Assembly (NCBI GenBank): GCA_963703665.1
Contig: CAVPFB010000003.1
Coordinates: forward strand, 124,001 to 188,000
Reading direction: 5' to 3'
Length of the DNA: 64,000 nucleotides
Source of the DNA: AP-15 sp963703665
Lineage (GTDB): Bacteria > Pseudomonadota > Alphaproteobacteria > ATCC43930 > CGMCC-115725
How positions within the stretch are numbered: position 1 is the stretch's first letter; each line of letters begins with the position of its first letter. Shown here one piece after another: positions 26,025 through 34,807 of this stretch. The notes under the pieces were generated by a model. That model worked only from the letters and a program-made list of their open reading frames with translations, searched no databases and was not told the origin of the DNA. The translations under genes and the position numbers were made by a program.

Positions 26025-27181
26025 AGAACGCCGCCATCGACCCGGCGGAGTTCGCCGCCGAGCTGATCCGCCGGCCGAGCGTCACCCCCAGGGACGAGGG
26101 CGCCATCGATATCGTCGCCGGCCATCTGGAAGATATCGGCTTCACTTGCCACCGTCTCACCTTCGGCGGCGACGGCAGCGACGAGATCGTCAATCTCTAT
26201 GCCCGCATCGGCCGGGGGCGCCCCAATCTGTGCTTTGCCGGGCACACCGACGTGGTGCCGCCGGGTGCGCGGGAGGCGTGGTCGTTCGACCCGTTTTCGG
26301 CGAGCCTGCACGACGGCGCCCTGTGGGGGCGGGGTGCCGTGGACATGAAAGGGGCGATCGCCGCCTTTCTCGCCGCGGCACAGCGTTGGCTCGGCGAGTG
26401 CGGCACCGAGTTTGCCGGGTCGATCAGCTTGTTGATCACCGGCGACGAGGAAGCGGCAGGGGTCAACGGGACCAGGAAGGTGCTCGAATGGCTGGCGGCG
26501 CGCGGCCAGACGCCCGACGCTTGCCTGGTCGGCGAGCCGACCTCGGCCGCCGCACTCGGCGACATGATCAAGATCGGCCGGCGCGGCAATTTGACCGGAC
26601 GGCTGACCGTCCGCGGTGTGCAGGGCCATACGGCCTATCCGCATCTCGCCGACAACGCCGCCCATCGCCTAGTCGCGATGCTGCACGCGCTGACCACTGC
26701 CGAGCTCGATCGGGGCTCCGAGCATTTTCAGCCTTCCACCCTGCAAGTCTCGACGATCGACATCGGCAACCCGGCGGCCAACGTCATCCCGGCCGAAGCA
26801 CGGGCGGTCTTCAACATCCGCTTCAGCGACCGCTGGACCGGCGAGAGCTTGAAGCGCTGGCTCGCCGAGCGGCTCGACGCGGCCGGCGGAGTCTATGCGC
26901 TCGAGGCGACGATCAGCGGCGAATCGTTTCTGGTCGCACCCGGCGCCGTCAGCGAGGCGCTCGCTGAGGCGATCCGCCGCGTCACCGGCCGGACGCCGGA
27001 GCTCAGCACCACCGGCGGCACCTCGGATGCCCGCTTCATCCAGGCCTATTGCCCTGTCGCCGAATTCGGCCTTGTCGGGCAGACCATGCACAAGGCCGAC
27101 GAGCGGGTCGACCTCGCCGACCTCACCGCCCTGACCGAGATCTACCGCACCTTTCTCGACTTGTTCTTCGCGCGGCGCTGA
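26021..27181 (+). CDS. dapE: Succinyl-diaminopimelate desuccinylase
   Basis: This is an M20-family zinc hydrolase that frees LL-diaminopimelate. It has 386 residues starting at ATG 26021 inside the dapD stop. Metal ligands sit in CFAGHTDVVPPG, WGRGAVDMKGAIAAF and TGDEEAAGVNGT. VGEPTS and the dimerisation segment GVQGHTAYPHLADNAAH follow, and TTGGTSDARF with VGQTMHKADERV close the site. It directly follows dapD, as in many alphaproteobacteria. Intact. Confidence 0.97.
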   Translation: MKNAAIDPAEFAAELIRRPSVTPRDEGAIDIVAGHLEDIGFTCHRLTFGGDGSDEIVNLYARIGRGRPNLCFAGHTDVVPPGAREAWSFDPFSASLHDGALWGRGAVDMKGAIAAFLAAAQRWLGECGTEFAGSISLLITGDEEAAGVNGTRKVLEWLAARGQTPDACLVGEPTSAAALGDMIKIGRRGNLTGRLTVRGVQGHTAYPHLADNAAHRLVAMLHALTTAELDRGSEHFQPSTLQVSTIDIGNPAANVIPAEARAVFNIRFSDRWTGESLKRWLAERLDAAGGVYALEATISGESFLVAPGAVSEALAEAIRRVTGRTPELSTTGGTSDARFIQAYCPVAEFGLVGQTMHKADERVDLADLTALTEIYRTFLDLFFARR

Positions 27182-27200
27182 GCCGGCGACAGGGTCCCTG

Positions 27201-27779
27201 ATGGCGCCGGCGACATGGCAACTGGAGTTGCGCTCGGCGCTCGCCGGCAGCTTGCGCCTGGCCAAAGGCGACCGCGGCGGCCTCGCCTGCTTCGATCGCA
27301 CGCTCGACGGCTTCTGGCGGTCGTTCCTTGCCGGGGTTTGGAGCTACCCGTTCTATCTGGTGCTGTTGACGATGCGGGTCAGCTTTGCCCAATGGCAGGC
27401 TGCCGGGGGAATCCGCGTCGTTCTGATCGAAACCATTGCCTACGTGATCGCCTGGGTGGCGTTTCCGCTGGTCATGCTGTCGGTGTTGCGCTGGATCGGC
27501 CGCGAGCACCGCTTCTTCGACTTCATGGTCCCCTATAATTGGTGCCAGTTGCCGCAAAGCGTGCTGTTCGTGCTGGTCGGCCTCGATTCGGAGAGCGGCT
27601 TCCTTGGCGATCCGGTCGCGCAGGCGATCGAGGTGGCTGCCGCCGTCGCCGTCCTCGTTTACGAATGGTACATCGCGCGGGTGGCGCTGGAGACGACCGG
27701 CGCCGCCGCGATGCTGGTGGTCCTGGTCGATCTGGTGCTCGGAGTGATCATCAGCCGTGCCGCCGGCGTCCTCTACTGA
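27201..27779 (+). CDS. Conserved integral membrane protein downstream of dapE
   Basis: This is 192 residues from ATG 27201, 20 bases after dapE. About five hydrophobic spans are visible, for example FLAGVWSYPFYLVLLTMRVS, IETIAYVIAWVAFPLVML and AAMLVVLVDLVLGVIISRAA, with a polar N-terminus (LRSALAGSLRLAKGDRG). VPYNWCQLPQSVLFV lies in the centre. The gene resembles a small conserved membrane protein placed between dapE and truA in Rhodospirillales. Role unknown; operon position suggests co-expression with dapDE. Its 3' end overlaps the convergent proline-rich gene by 7 bases. Confidence 0.78.
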   Translation: MAPATWQLELRSALAGSLRLAKGDRGGLACFDRTLDGFWRSFLAGVWSYPFYLVLLTMRVSFAQWQAAGGIRVVLIETIAYVIAWVAFPLVMLSVLRWIGREHRFFDFMVPYNWCQLPQSVLFVLVGLDSESGFLGDPVAQAIEVAAAVAVLVYEWYIARVALETTGAAAMLVVLVDLVLGVIISRAAGVLY

Positions 27780-28825
27780 ACCGGGGCAGACCCGCCCCGA
27801 TCTGTCCCGGCATCCCGGTCGAAGGGGTCCGGCTGTCCCGCCCCGGGTGGCGTCAAGGAGGGTGCGGTCGAGGCGGGTGCGGTTGAGAAGGGTGGGACTA
27901 ACGAGGTGTGGGAGGAAGGCTCCCGCCTAGGCCCGGTCGGCCCCGTCAGTTGCGTCAATAGCTGATCGAATGCATGGGTTTGCCCGGCCTCGGATGGTGC
28001 GACGGATTGGGCGACACGAGGTCGCGGCGGCGCGGGCGACCGGTCCGAACGTGCGGATCGAACAGGCGGGTGCCGCGATTCCGACCGGGTATGGGCAACT
28101 CGCCGCAAGCGGGGCGGACGGCTTTTCGCCGATTGACGAGGTGCCGGATGTGCCGGGGGCGACGGCGTCGCGGTCGCCGCAGATCGCGGGGCAGCGGCTG
28201 CGGCTGGATGGCTCTGCGCCGGCGTCGGCGCGGTTGGCGTCAACGGCGCGCTGTCGGCAGGTGGCGGTGGCACACCCTGCGCGGTCTTGATCGGCGGCAG
28301 CGGCGCCGCTGTGCTTGCGGCCGGGTGCTGCATCGGCGAGGAGACCGGGATGGCGACGGCCGTCGGCGCGTGCACCGGCGGCCCCTGTTCGTGCGGAATC
28401 GGCGCCGAAGGGGGCACGGAGTTGGGCTCGGAAGCAGCGATGTCCGCTTTTTGCGGTGTTGCCCGCAGCAAAAAACCGGCGCCGAAAAAGGCGCCGATGA
28501 TCAAAGTCGCGACCAGCCCGACGAGCGCCAGACAGAGCAGTGTGCCGGCCGGGAGCCCGGCAGCGGCGGGGACGAGCCGGCCGTCGGGCGCCGCAATCGT
28601 CGGCGATGTGACCGGCGCGTCCACGACCGGTGCCTGCCGTTCGGTTCCGGTCGCCGCGGGCGTGACCGCATCGGCGATTGCCGGCTCGCGAAATGGCCGC
28701 GGCGCAGATTCGGGGAACAGCCTGGGCTCGGCCTTGTCGGCGGGCGGATGTCGCGGCGACTCAGTAAGCGAAGGGATTCCGAGCATCATGCCGTGCCTTT
28801 CCGCCTCATTCCTGCTGTATTCCAT
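27773..28825 (-). CDS. Proline-rich single-span membrane protein
   Basis: This is 350 residues from ATG 28825 (MEYSRNEAERHGMMLGIPSL); an upstream TTG at 28837 is possible. One strong membrane span (AGTLLCLALVGLVATLIIGA, residues about 95-118) separates a cytoplasmic N-terminal part from a long Pro/Ala/Ser-rich tail (PTAPTPAQSHPAAAAAPRSA) with Arg/His patches, ending in a conserved-looking FDQLLTQLTG segment. The tail looks like a periplasmic spacer as in TonB-like or Sec-anchored proteins, but no family domain is recognisable. Low complexity makes the call less certain, although the membrane span and start are convincing. Confidence 0.6.
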   Translation of the reverse strand: MEYSRNEAERHGMMLGIPSLTESPRHPPADKAEPRLFPESAPRPFREPAIADAVTPAATGTERQAPVVDAPVTSPTIAAPDGRLVPAAAGLPAGTLLCLALVGLVATLIIGAFFGAGFLLRATPQKADIAASEPNSVPPSAPIPHEQGPPVHAPTAVAIPVSSPMQHPAASTAAPLPPIKTAQGVPPPPADSAPLTPTAPTPAQSHPAAAAAPRSAATATPSPPAHPAPRQSAKSRPPRLRRVAHTRSESRHPPVRSARSDRSPAPPRPRVAQSVAPSEAGQTHAFDQLLTQLTGPTGPRREPSSHTSLVPPFSTAPASTAPSLTPPGAGQPDPFDRDAGTDRGGSAPVQ

Positions 28826-28975
28826 AGAGCAACCCAACAGATCAGAACGCTCGGGGCTGCATACCTGCCGCCTCGGCTAGGCGGGCCGGTGCAGTGCCTC
28901 GGGTCGCACGGTCGATTGATTATTATCCTGCGATCCTAATTTGCAACCCTATGATCATCGCCGGCTGCAGCCGGG

Positions 28976-29743
28976 TCATGTCATTTGCGAGTCCTCGATG
29001 CCGGCAGGGTAGCGCACTTCGACCAGATAGAGACCTTCGGCCGGAGCGGTCGGGCCGCCGGCGCGGCGGTCGCGGGCGGCCAGAGCCGCGGCGACATCGT
29101 CGGGCCGCCAGCGCCCGAGCCCGACCAGCTCCAACGTCCCCGCCATGTTGCGCACTTGGCGATGCAGGAACGAGCGCGCCCGCGCCTCGATGCGAATCTC
29201 GTCGCCGATGCGGCTGACCTCGATCATGTCGAGCGTCCGCAGCGGCGACTTGGCCTGGCACAACCGGTCGCGAAAGGTGGTGAAATCATGATGGCCGACG
29301 AGATGGCTGGCACCCTCGCGCATCGCCGCGACCTCTAGCGGAGGCGCCACCCGCCACACCCGGCCGCGCTCCAGCGCCGCCGGCGCCCGCCGGTTCAGGA
29401 TGCGGTAGACGTAGACGCGGAGAATCGCCGAGAACCGCGCGTCGAACGCCTCGGGTGCCGCTTCGGCGGCGAGCACGCTGATCGCGGCAGGGCGCAGATG
29501 ATGGTTGACGGCGCTGCGCAAAACCAGGGCCGGCACCCGGCGCGCCAGGTCGAGATGCGCCACCTGGCCCAGCGCGTGAACCCCGGCATCGGTGCGTCCG
29601 GCGCCGTGCACCGCGACCTTTTCGCCGCAGAAGCGCGTAATCGCGGTTTCGAGCGCCTCCTGCACCGAGAGGCCCTGGGGCTGACGTTGCCAGCCGACGA
29701 GCCCGGCGCCGTCATATTCGATCGTCAGCCGGTAGCGGGGCAC
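28976..29743 (-). CDS. truA: tRNA pseudouridine synthase A
   Basis: This enzyme makes pseudouridine at tRNA positions 38-40. It has 255 residues starting at GTG 29743 (PRYRLTIEYDGAGLVGWQRQ follows the start). The catalytic Asp lies in GAGRTDAGVHALGQ, followed by HHDFTTFR and FLHRQVRNMAGTL, all typical. The start overlaps the 3' end of fmt by 19 bases. The def-fmt-truA order on the minus strand is conserved in alphaproteobacteria. Intact. Confidence 0.96.
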   Translation of the reverse strand: MPRYRLTIEYDGAGLVGWQRQPQGLSVQEALETAITRFCGEKVAVHGAGRTDAGVHALGQVAHLDLARRVPALVLRSAVNHHLRPAAISVLAAEAAPEAFDARFSAILRVYVYRILNRRAPAALERGRVWRVAPPLEVAAMREGASHLVGHHDFTTFRDRLCQAKSPLRTLDMIEVSRIGDEIRIEARARSFLHRQVRNMAGTLELVGLGRWRPDDVAAALAARDRRAGGPTAPAEGLYLVEVRYPAGIEDSQMT

Positions 29744-30665
29744 GGCAGGATCGTTCCGGGCGGGATCGGGCAGCCGCGCAGGAACTCCGCCGCATCCAGC
29801 GGCGCGCGGCCCGGCCGCTGCAGCCGTAGGAGCCGCAGCGCACCCGACCCGCAGGCGATCGCCAAAGCATCATCAAGAACGGTGCCCGCCGGGGCCGCCG
29901 ATGCCGCGGGAATTGCCTCGGCCGCGAAGCACCCGGATCGAGTGGTCGTGAGCACGCTCGAAATAGGCCCCGGGCCAAAGGTCGAGCGCCCGCACCCGGC
30001 GCTCCAGCTCCGCGGCGGGTCGCCGCCAATCGAGTCGGCCCTCCTCACGGGTGATCTTGGGCGCATAGGCGACCCCTTCCGGCGCTTGCTGCTCGCGGCG
30101 CCAGCGCGCCTAGAGCGAGTGCCGCGAGCGCCGCGACGATCAGCTCGCCGCCGACCCCGGCGAGCTCGTCGGTCAGCCCCGCGGCGGTCGTTCGCGGACT
30201 GATCGGCACCCTCCGCTGCATCAGGATCGGGCCGGTGTCGAGCCCTCTGTCCATCTGCATTATGGTGATCCCGGTTTCGCTGTCGCCGGCGAGCACGGCG
30301 CGCTGCACCGGGGCGGCGCCGCGCCAGCGCGGCAGCAACGAGGCATGGACGTTGAGGCAGCCGAGGCGGGGCGCCTCCAGCATCGCGCGCGGCAGGATCA
30401 GCCCATAGGCGGCGACCACCGCGGCATCGGCGCCGAGCGCCGCGAACGCCGCCGCTACGTTCTCGCCGCGCAAAAGGGTGGGACGGCGCAATTCGAGGCC
30501 ATGCCGCTGCGCCGCGAGCTGCACCGGCGAGGGCTGCAGCCGATGGCCGCGCCCAGCCGGGCGCGGCGGCTGGGTATAGACCGCCACGAGCCGATGCCCG
30601 GCCGCGACCAATGCCTCGAGGATTGTCGCGGCGAAATCTGGCGTGCCCATGAAGACGAGGTCCAA
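29725..30665 (-). CDS. fmt: Methionyl-tRNA formyltransferase, two or three frameshifts
   Basis: It formylates initiator Met-tRNA. It starts at ATG 30665 (MDLVFMGTPDFAATILEALV). The N-terminal transferase fold has AAYGLILPRAMLEAPRLGCL and the signature NVHASLLPRWRGAAPVQRA. Frame changes near 30105, 30000 and 29930 split the C-terminal tRNA-binding domain (ITREEGRLDWRRPAAELERR in one frame, ALRLLRLQRPGRAPLDAAEF in another), which ends at TGA 29725. The total of about 313 residues matches Fmt. Because the gene is important and every segment is present, the breaks are probably sequence errors. Confidence 0.92.
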
Positions 30666-30708
30666 CGCGGCACTCCCGGCAGGACGCTCGCTCGCCCGGC
30701 CGCGACCG

Positions 30709-31233
30709 TCAGGCCGGGACGAGGGTTCGGCTGCGTTTCGATTTGGCGAGCTTGCGCAGGATCATCCCGCGCTTGACCATCGAGATGTGGTCGACAAACA
30801 GAACGCCGTCCAAATGGTCGATCTCATGCTGGATGCAGGTCGCCAGCAGCCCCGACGCGTCGATCTCGCGGATCTCGTTCTGGTAGTCGAGGTAGCGCAG
30901 CCGGATCTTTTCCGGCCGGCTAACCTCAGCATAATGCTCGGGCAACGACAGGCACCCTTCGCTGCCGGTCGTCAGTTCCGGCGAACGCCACAGGATCTCG
31001 GGGTTGGCCAGCATCATCGGCTGCGGCGGTTCCCCTTCGCGGGCGACATCGAGGACAATGACGCGTTTGGCGGCCCCGACCTGGGGGGCGGCGAGGCCGA
31101 TGCCGATCGCTTGCCGCATCGTCTCCAGCATGTCGTCCATCAGCCGCCTGACCTCGTCGTCGACAGCGGCGACCGGCCGCGCCTTGATCTTGAGCCGCGG
31201 GTCGGGGGCGGTGATGATCGACAATTGAGCCAT
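30709..31233 (-). CDS. def: Peptide deformylase
   Basis: This metalloenzyme removes formyl groups from new proteins. It is 174 residues from ATG 31233 (MAQLSIITAPDPRLKIKARP). All three motifs are present: GIGLAAPQVG, EGCLSLPE with metal ligand Cys94, and QHEIDHLDG with His136, Glu137 and His140. It is 43 bases upstream of fmt in the same direction, the usual functional pairing. Intact. Confidence 0.97.
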   Translation of the reverse strand: MAQLSIITAPDPRLKIKARPVAAVDDEVRRLMDDMLETMRQAIGIGLAAPQVGAAKRVIVLDVAREGEPPQPMMLANPEILWRSPELTTGSEGCLSLPEHYAEVSRPEKIRLRYLDYQNEIREIDASGLLATCIQHEIDHLDGVLFVDHISMVKRGMILRKLAKSKRSRTLVPA

Positions 31234-31347
31234 CGGACGCAGATTTAGATAGGGAACGCGCGGCGCAGCGTCAATCTGCCGGAGCCGATCCGCGCCGACA
31301 GCGGCGCCTGATCGCGTTTGCCGGTCAGGAGCGCGCCGCCGGGGTGG

Positions 31348-31710
31348 TCAGCTCTCTCGCACCGAGCGGGCCGTGATCAGGGCCGCGGCGATTTCTATCG
31401 GATCGTCATCAGCGCCGGCGAGGAATTCGACCGCGCGCAGCACCGGCGGGTGAAGACGGTCGCCGATCTCGGCGATCTCCGAGATCCGCACCGGGCGCCC
31501 GTCGAGGTCGCGCGCGCATTTGCGCAGAACGCGCTCGAGCACGAAAGCGACAGTCATCCGGCCCGAGGACAGCGACGAAGGGATGCACCCTCGGGCATAG
31601 ATCGCCAGTTCTCGCAACGCCTCCAGACTGCCGAATTGATCGCGCTGCGTCTGGTAGAGGAACTGGCGCTTGAGGTGGGCCGCAGCCAAATCGACGATCG
31701 ACCGGGTCAA
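31348..31710 (-). CDS. Hypothetical protein overlapping pyrE
   Basis: This is 120 residues from TTG 31710, whose TTGA overlaps the pyrE stop, a sign of translational coupling. The sequence (MTRSIVDLAAAHLKRQFLYQ, LRELAIYARGCIPSSLSSGR, RVLRKCARDLDGRPVRISEI) is mostly helical with no signal peptide or membrane span. I do not recognise a family. The composition is coding-like rather than shadow-like, but there is no independent support. Confidence 0.5.
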   Translation of the reverse strand: MTRSIVDLAAAHLKRQFLYQTQRDQFGSLEALRELAIYARGCIPSSLSSGRMTVAFVLERVLRKCARDLDGRPVRISEIAEIGDRLHPPVLRAVEFLAGADDDPIEIAAALITARSVRES

Positions 31711-32258
31711 CTGAACTCACGCCAGGTAAACAATGATTCGAATGCGATTCCGGCGTTCCTGAAATTATCTTCGGCGCCTTCGAGGCGGTCGACAATGGTG
31801 ATGATCTTGACGATGGTGCAGTCGCGTTGCCGCACTGCGTCCGCTGCCCGCATCACCGAGCCGCCGGTGGTGGTGACGTCCTCGAACAGGATGACGCGCG
31901 AGCCCGGTTCGATGAGCCCGTCGATCCGCTGGTCGGTGCCGTGGCCCTTGGCTTCCTTGCGCACGAAAAAGGCCTTGGTCGGCTTCTGCGGCCAGCTTCT
32001 CGCGCACAGAGCGGCGACGATCGGGATGGCGCCGGTTTCCAATCCGCCGATGCAATCAACGTCCTCCTCCTCGATCCGGTCGAACAACAGGTCAGCGGCC
32101 AGTGCGGCGCCTTCCGGATCGAGCATGGTCCGCTTCATGTCAAAGAAAAAACTGCTCGACCGCCCTGAGGCGAGCACGAAATCCCGGTCCTGCAACAGCG
32201 AATTTCGCCGGATGATGCCGAGCAGCCGTTCTCTTTTGGCCGGCAGGTCTGCGCGCAT
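31707..32258 (-). CDS. pyrE: Orotate phosphoribosyltransferase
   Basis: It converts orotate and PRPP to OMP in pyrimidine synthesis. The start is taken at ATG 32258 (MRADLPAKRERLLGIIRRNS), giving 183 residues; a GTG at 32288 would add ten poorly conserved residues. GIETGAIP-type binding appears as GGLETGAIPIVAAL, then VRKEAKGHGT and the PRPP loop VILFEDVTTTGGSVMRAADA. It is somewhat short but complete and resembles the pyrE branch of alphaproteobacteria with a separate pyrF. The stop overlaps the next small gene. Confidence 0.93.
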   Translation of the reverse strand: MRADLPAKRERLLGIIRRNSLLQDRDFVLASGRSSSFFFDMKRTMLDPEGAALAADLLFDRIEEEDVDCIGGLETGAIPIVAALCARSWPQKPTKAFFVRKEAKGHGTDQRIDGLIEPGSRVILFEDVTTTGGSVMRAADAVRQRDCTIVKIITIVDRLEGAEDNFRNAGIAFESLFTWREFS

Positions 32259-32594
32259 CCGAAACCGTCCCTTTTCGTCCCGTCGCACCGCCGCCTGTCA
32301 TCTCGGCGCGCCCGAGCATATCGAGCGACATTGTCGAAAAAAATTAAGCCTGAAGCCCGCGCCTCTGACAAGAGGGCAGCGGGAGGGCTGCGGCGGCTTC
32401 AAGGATCGGGAAGCACAGGGCACCGGGCCTTGACCGCCGGACGCATGCCAGACCGCCCCGCGGACGCACTCCGTCCGGTTACGGGATGAGCCCACTCTGG
32501 CAGGAATGCGCATCAAGGATCACGCGTCGGCACAGGCTTGGAAACCGGGGCAGCTCGGCGCGCCCCCGGCCCGGCGGACCTCCGTGCCCGTTGT
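32259..32594. other. Intergenic region upstream of pyrE
   Basis: These 336 bases separate pyrE from the deacetylase gene, both on the minus strand. There is no gene I can support. A short AT-rich patch (GGCTTAATTTTTTTCGACA on the minus strand, about 32352-32334) may be a promoter or a U-run, but there is no clear stem before it. It marks the edge between core genes and the AT-richer cluster to the right. Confidence 0.4.
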
Positions 32595-33578
32595 CTAGCT
32601 CCGAGGCCGGTGTCGGAGGAGCCGTCGAGGCGCGTTTCTGACCGTGATGTATCCCTCCAGCGCGCCGCTCAAGTAGGCCTGGAACTCTGTATCCGAGACC
32701 GAACGGCCATCAAGAAATCGGCGGAGCCGATAGCAGTTGGTGCCCTGGGGATTGATCCCCTCCTCGACCAGGGTCGCGGATTTGACCCCGATATTCTCAA
32801 GAACCGCGACGGCGGAAGAGTGAGTGACCCCGCTCGGATAGCAGAAATGACCGAAGCTCTCTTCCGGTCTGCCGCAGGCTCTCGCCAACGCGGCTCGGTT
32901 GTCGGTGATCTCCCGCTCGAGCTCGTCGGAATCGGTAGCGGACGATCGGTGGCGATGCGTGTGCAATTGGATGTCCAGGCCCCGTCTGTCGGCTTCGCGG
33001 ATCTCCGCGGTGCTCATCAGATGGAACTGACGGCCTTCCCACCACTCCGCGGTCGGCACGCCGAACCGGGAAGCGCATTCCCGGAGCGCCTGCTCGCGTT
33101 GGCTGATCGAGGATAACTTTTCGATCTCAGCAATAATGAAATCATCCGACGCGAGACCGGCTCGCTTGAAGATATAATCCATGACGATATTGACGACCGG
33201 CAACTGGTTCTCCGAGTACCATGTCGTCACGTAAACGGTCGCGGGCAGCTCGAGCTTTTCGAGGATCGGCAGCATGTGGGTGTAGGTCGAGCTCCAGCCG
33301 TCATCGATCGTGATGACAACCGCCCGGTCCGGCAAGCCGCCTTCATCGAGTTGCCGCACTGCCTCGCCGAGCGACAGCACCGGGTAGCGAGAGCGTCTCA
33401 GCCAGACCATCCGCCGTTCGAATTGCTCCGGCGTGATGAACAGGCGATTGCCGTACTGATACCCCGGCGTCGTCCACAATCCGTGATAGGCGAGAATCCG
33501 CAGGCTTTTGCGGGAGGCCTGCCGCGACAGCGCGAACAGCCCCCCTGCCCGCGCCGCTCGCAGCAATCTTTCTTTCAT
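32595..33578 (-). CDS. Polysaccharide deacetylase-family protein
   Basis: This is a 327-residue NodB-fold protein from ATG 33578, overlapping the ATP-grasp stop (ATGA). Catalytic motif 1 is ITIDDGWSSTYTHMLPIL, and motif 2 with the metal histidines is DIQLHTHRHRS. FCYPSG corresponds to motif 3. There is no obvious signal peptide, so it may act on a cytoplasmic or membrane-linked precursor. Such enzymes de-N-acetylate sugars of surface polysaccharides. Neighbouring genes (ATP-grasp, phosphatase-like, methyltransferase) suggest a surface glycan or small-molecule modification cluster. Confidence 0.88.
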   Translation of the reverse strand: MKERLLRAARAGGLFALSRQASRKSLRILAYHGLWTTPGYQYGNRLFITPEQFERRMVWLRRSRYPVLSLGEAVRQLDEGGLPDRAVVITIDDGWSSTYTHMLPILEKLELPATVYVTTWYSENQLPVVNIVMDYIFKRAGLASDDFIIAEIEKLSSISQREQALRECASRFGVPTAEWWEGRQFHLMSTAEIREADRRGLDIQLHTHRHRSSATDSDELEREITDNRAALARACGRPEESFGHFCYPSGVTHSSAVAVLENIGVKSATLVEEGINPQGTNCYRLRRFLDGRSVSDTEFQAYLSGALEGYITVRNAPRRLLRHRPRS

Positions 33579-34807
33579 CGAGCAGCTCCAGGGAGATTGA
33601 AGGCGCCCAGAAGCAAATCCTTGAGCCGCAAAAAATACAATAATCGATCGCCCGGGTAAAGAAGATCGTTACGAACGCGGGGGTCGAACGACAGTGCGGC
33701 AGCCTCGATTGCCGCATATGCCTTCTGCCGCCGCGGCACCCGCGGATCCCTGAAGAGGGATACGAGGTAACCCAGCTCGAAGGGGAAAGTGTTGCGGCAG
33801 ATGACACCCCGCCTCGCCTCGACAATCCCATCTGGTACCTGATCGAACAAAAAGGCGTCGGCGAGCATCCGCGGGAGGTCCAGGCCGGCGTAGAGCGCGA
33901 GGTGCAACGATCCCCAAAATCGCAGGTTCATCTCCATCAGATAGAACTCGTCAGTGGCCGAGTCCCACCGATACTCTACCATGGCGACGCCCTTCCACCC
34001 GAGATGCGCCAGTTTCACCTCAGCATCAGACATCATCGCTGCATGCCACCATGAACGCCTCAGCGAGGAAGCGCCGCCGGTGTGAGGCATTTCGTGCAGG
34101 CGAAGGTGCATCATTCGGGCTACGGTGCGCCCATCCCATCGCAGAAAGAATGCGCCGGCACCGCGCCCCGGCACGTAGCCTTGCACCATGGCCTTGCGGT
34201 ATCGTCCGGCGATCACCTCCAGCTTGCGCTGAGCCTCGGTCGCGTCTGCGACACGAATGACCTCGTCGCCGGCCCCTTCCCGGGCCATCGCGCCGTCAAG
34301 CTTGATGAAGAGCGGCGTCGAAAGTTTAGACAGATCCGCTGCGAAACGCTCCGGCCGATCGAAGTCGATCATGACGAACGGCGGCAGATGCTGCTGGCAA
34401 ATATTGTCGCCTTCACGCATCCGCAAGAACAAGCCTGCCTTCGATTGCCCTGCCTCCAAGACCACAGGGTCGCTGCTCACCGGAACCAGCTTGGCGAGGT
34501 GGCGGAGAGCGGGTTGCCGGAACAGTCCGATATCCCAACCCGGCATGATCATGCTAATTTGCCCACGATCAACATAATCCGCTAACCATTCCGCAAAGCG
34601 AGCTGAGGTGGTGGGCGGGTGGACAACGCGTTCTGCGGCGTAGCGCGAGCGCATTCCCAGCGCGGCCGGGTCGGTTGCCGCAGCGTGAACGCGGTAGCCT
34701 GCCGCCCCGAGCGAGCGGATGATGCCGATCCCCGCGGTTGCGCCCGCCGAGGGGACGAGGATGGAGCGGGCGGCGCGATCGAGCGACATTACGGCAGGAC
34801 CCGGCAC
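33575..34807 (-). CDS. ATP-grasp ligase
   Basis: This is about 410 residues. A GTG at 34807 directly follows the phosphatase-like stop, while ATG 34789 (MSLDRAARSILVPSAGATAG) is the more usual-looking beginning. The N-terminal preATP-grasp domain (IGIIRSLGAAGYRVHAAATD) is followed by ATP-grasp motifs: LFIKLDGAMAREGAGDEVIR, VQGYVPGRGAGAFFLRWDG and the metal-binding EYRWDSATDEFYLMEMNLRFWG. It resembles carboxylate-amine ligases and CarB-like ATP-grasp proteins in exopolysaccharide loci. The acceptor acid and amine are unknown. Overlap with the deacetylase gene indicates one operon. Confidence 0.87.
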   Translation of the reverse strand: MPGPAVMSLDRAARSILVPSAGATAGIGIIRSLGAAGYRVHAAATDPAALGMRSRYAAERVVHPPTTSARFAEWLADYVDRGQISMIMPGWDIGLFRQPALRHLAKLVPVSSDPVVLEAGQSKAGLFLRMREGDNICQQHLPPFVMIDFDRPERFAADLSKLSTPLFIKLDGAMAREGAGDEVIRVADATEAQRKLEVIAGRYRKAMVQGYVPGRGAGAFFLRWDGRTVARMMHLRLHEMPHTGGASSLRRSWWHAAMMSDAEVKLAHLGWKGVAMVEYRWDSATDEFYLMEMNLRFWGSLHLALYAGLDLPRMLADAFLFDQVPDGIVEARRGVICRNTFPFELGYLVSLFRDPRVPRRQKAYAAIEAAALSFDPRVRNDLLYPGDRLLYFLRLKDLLLGAFNLPGAAR

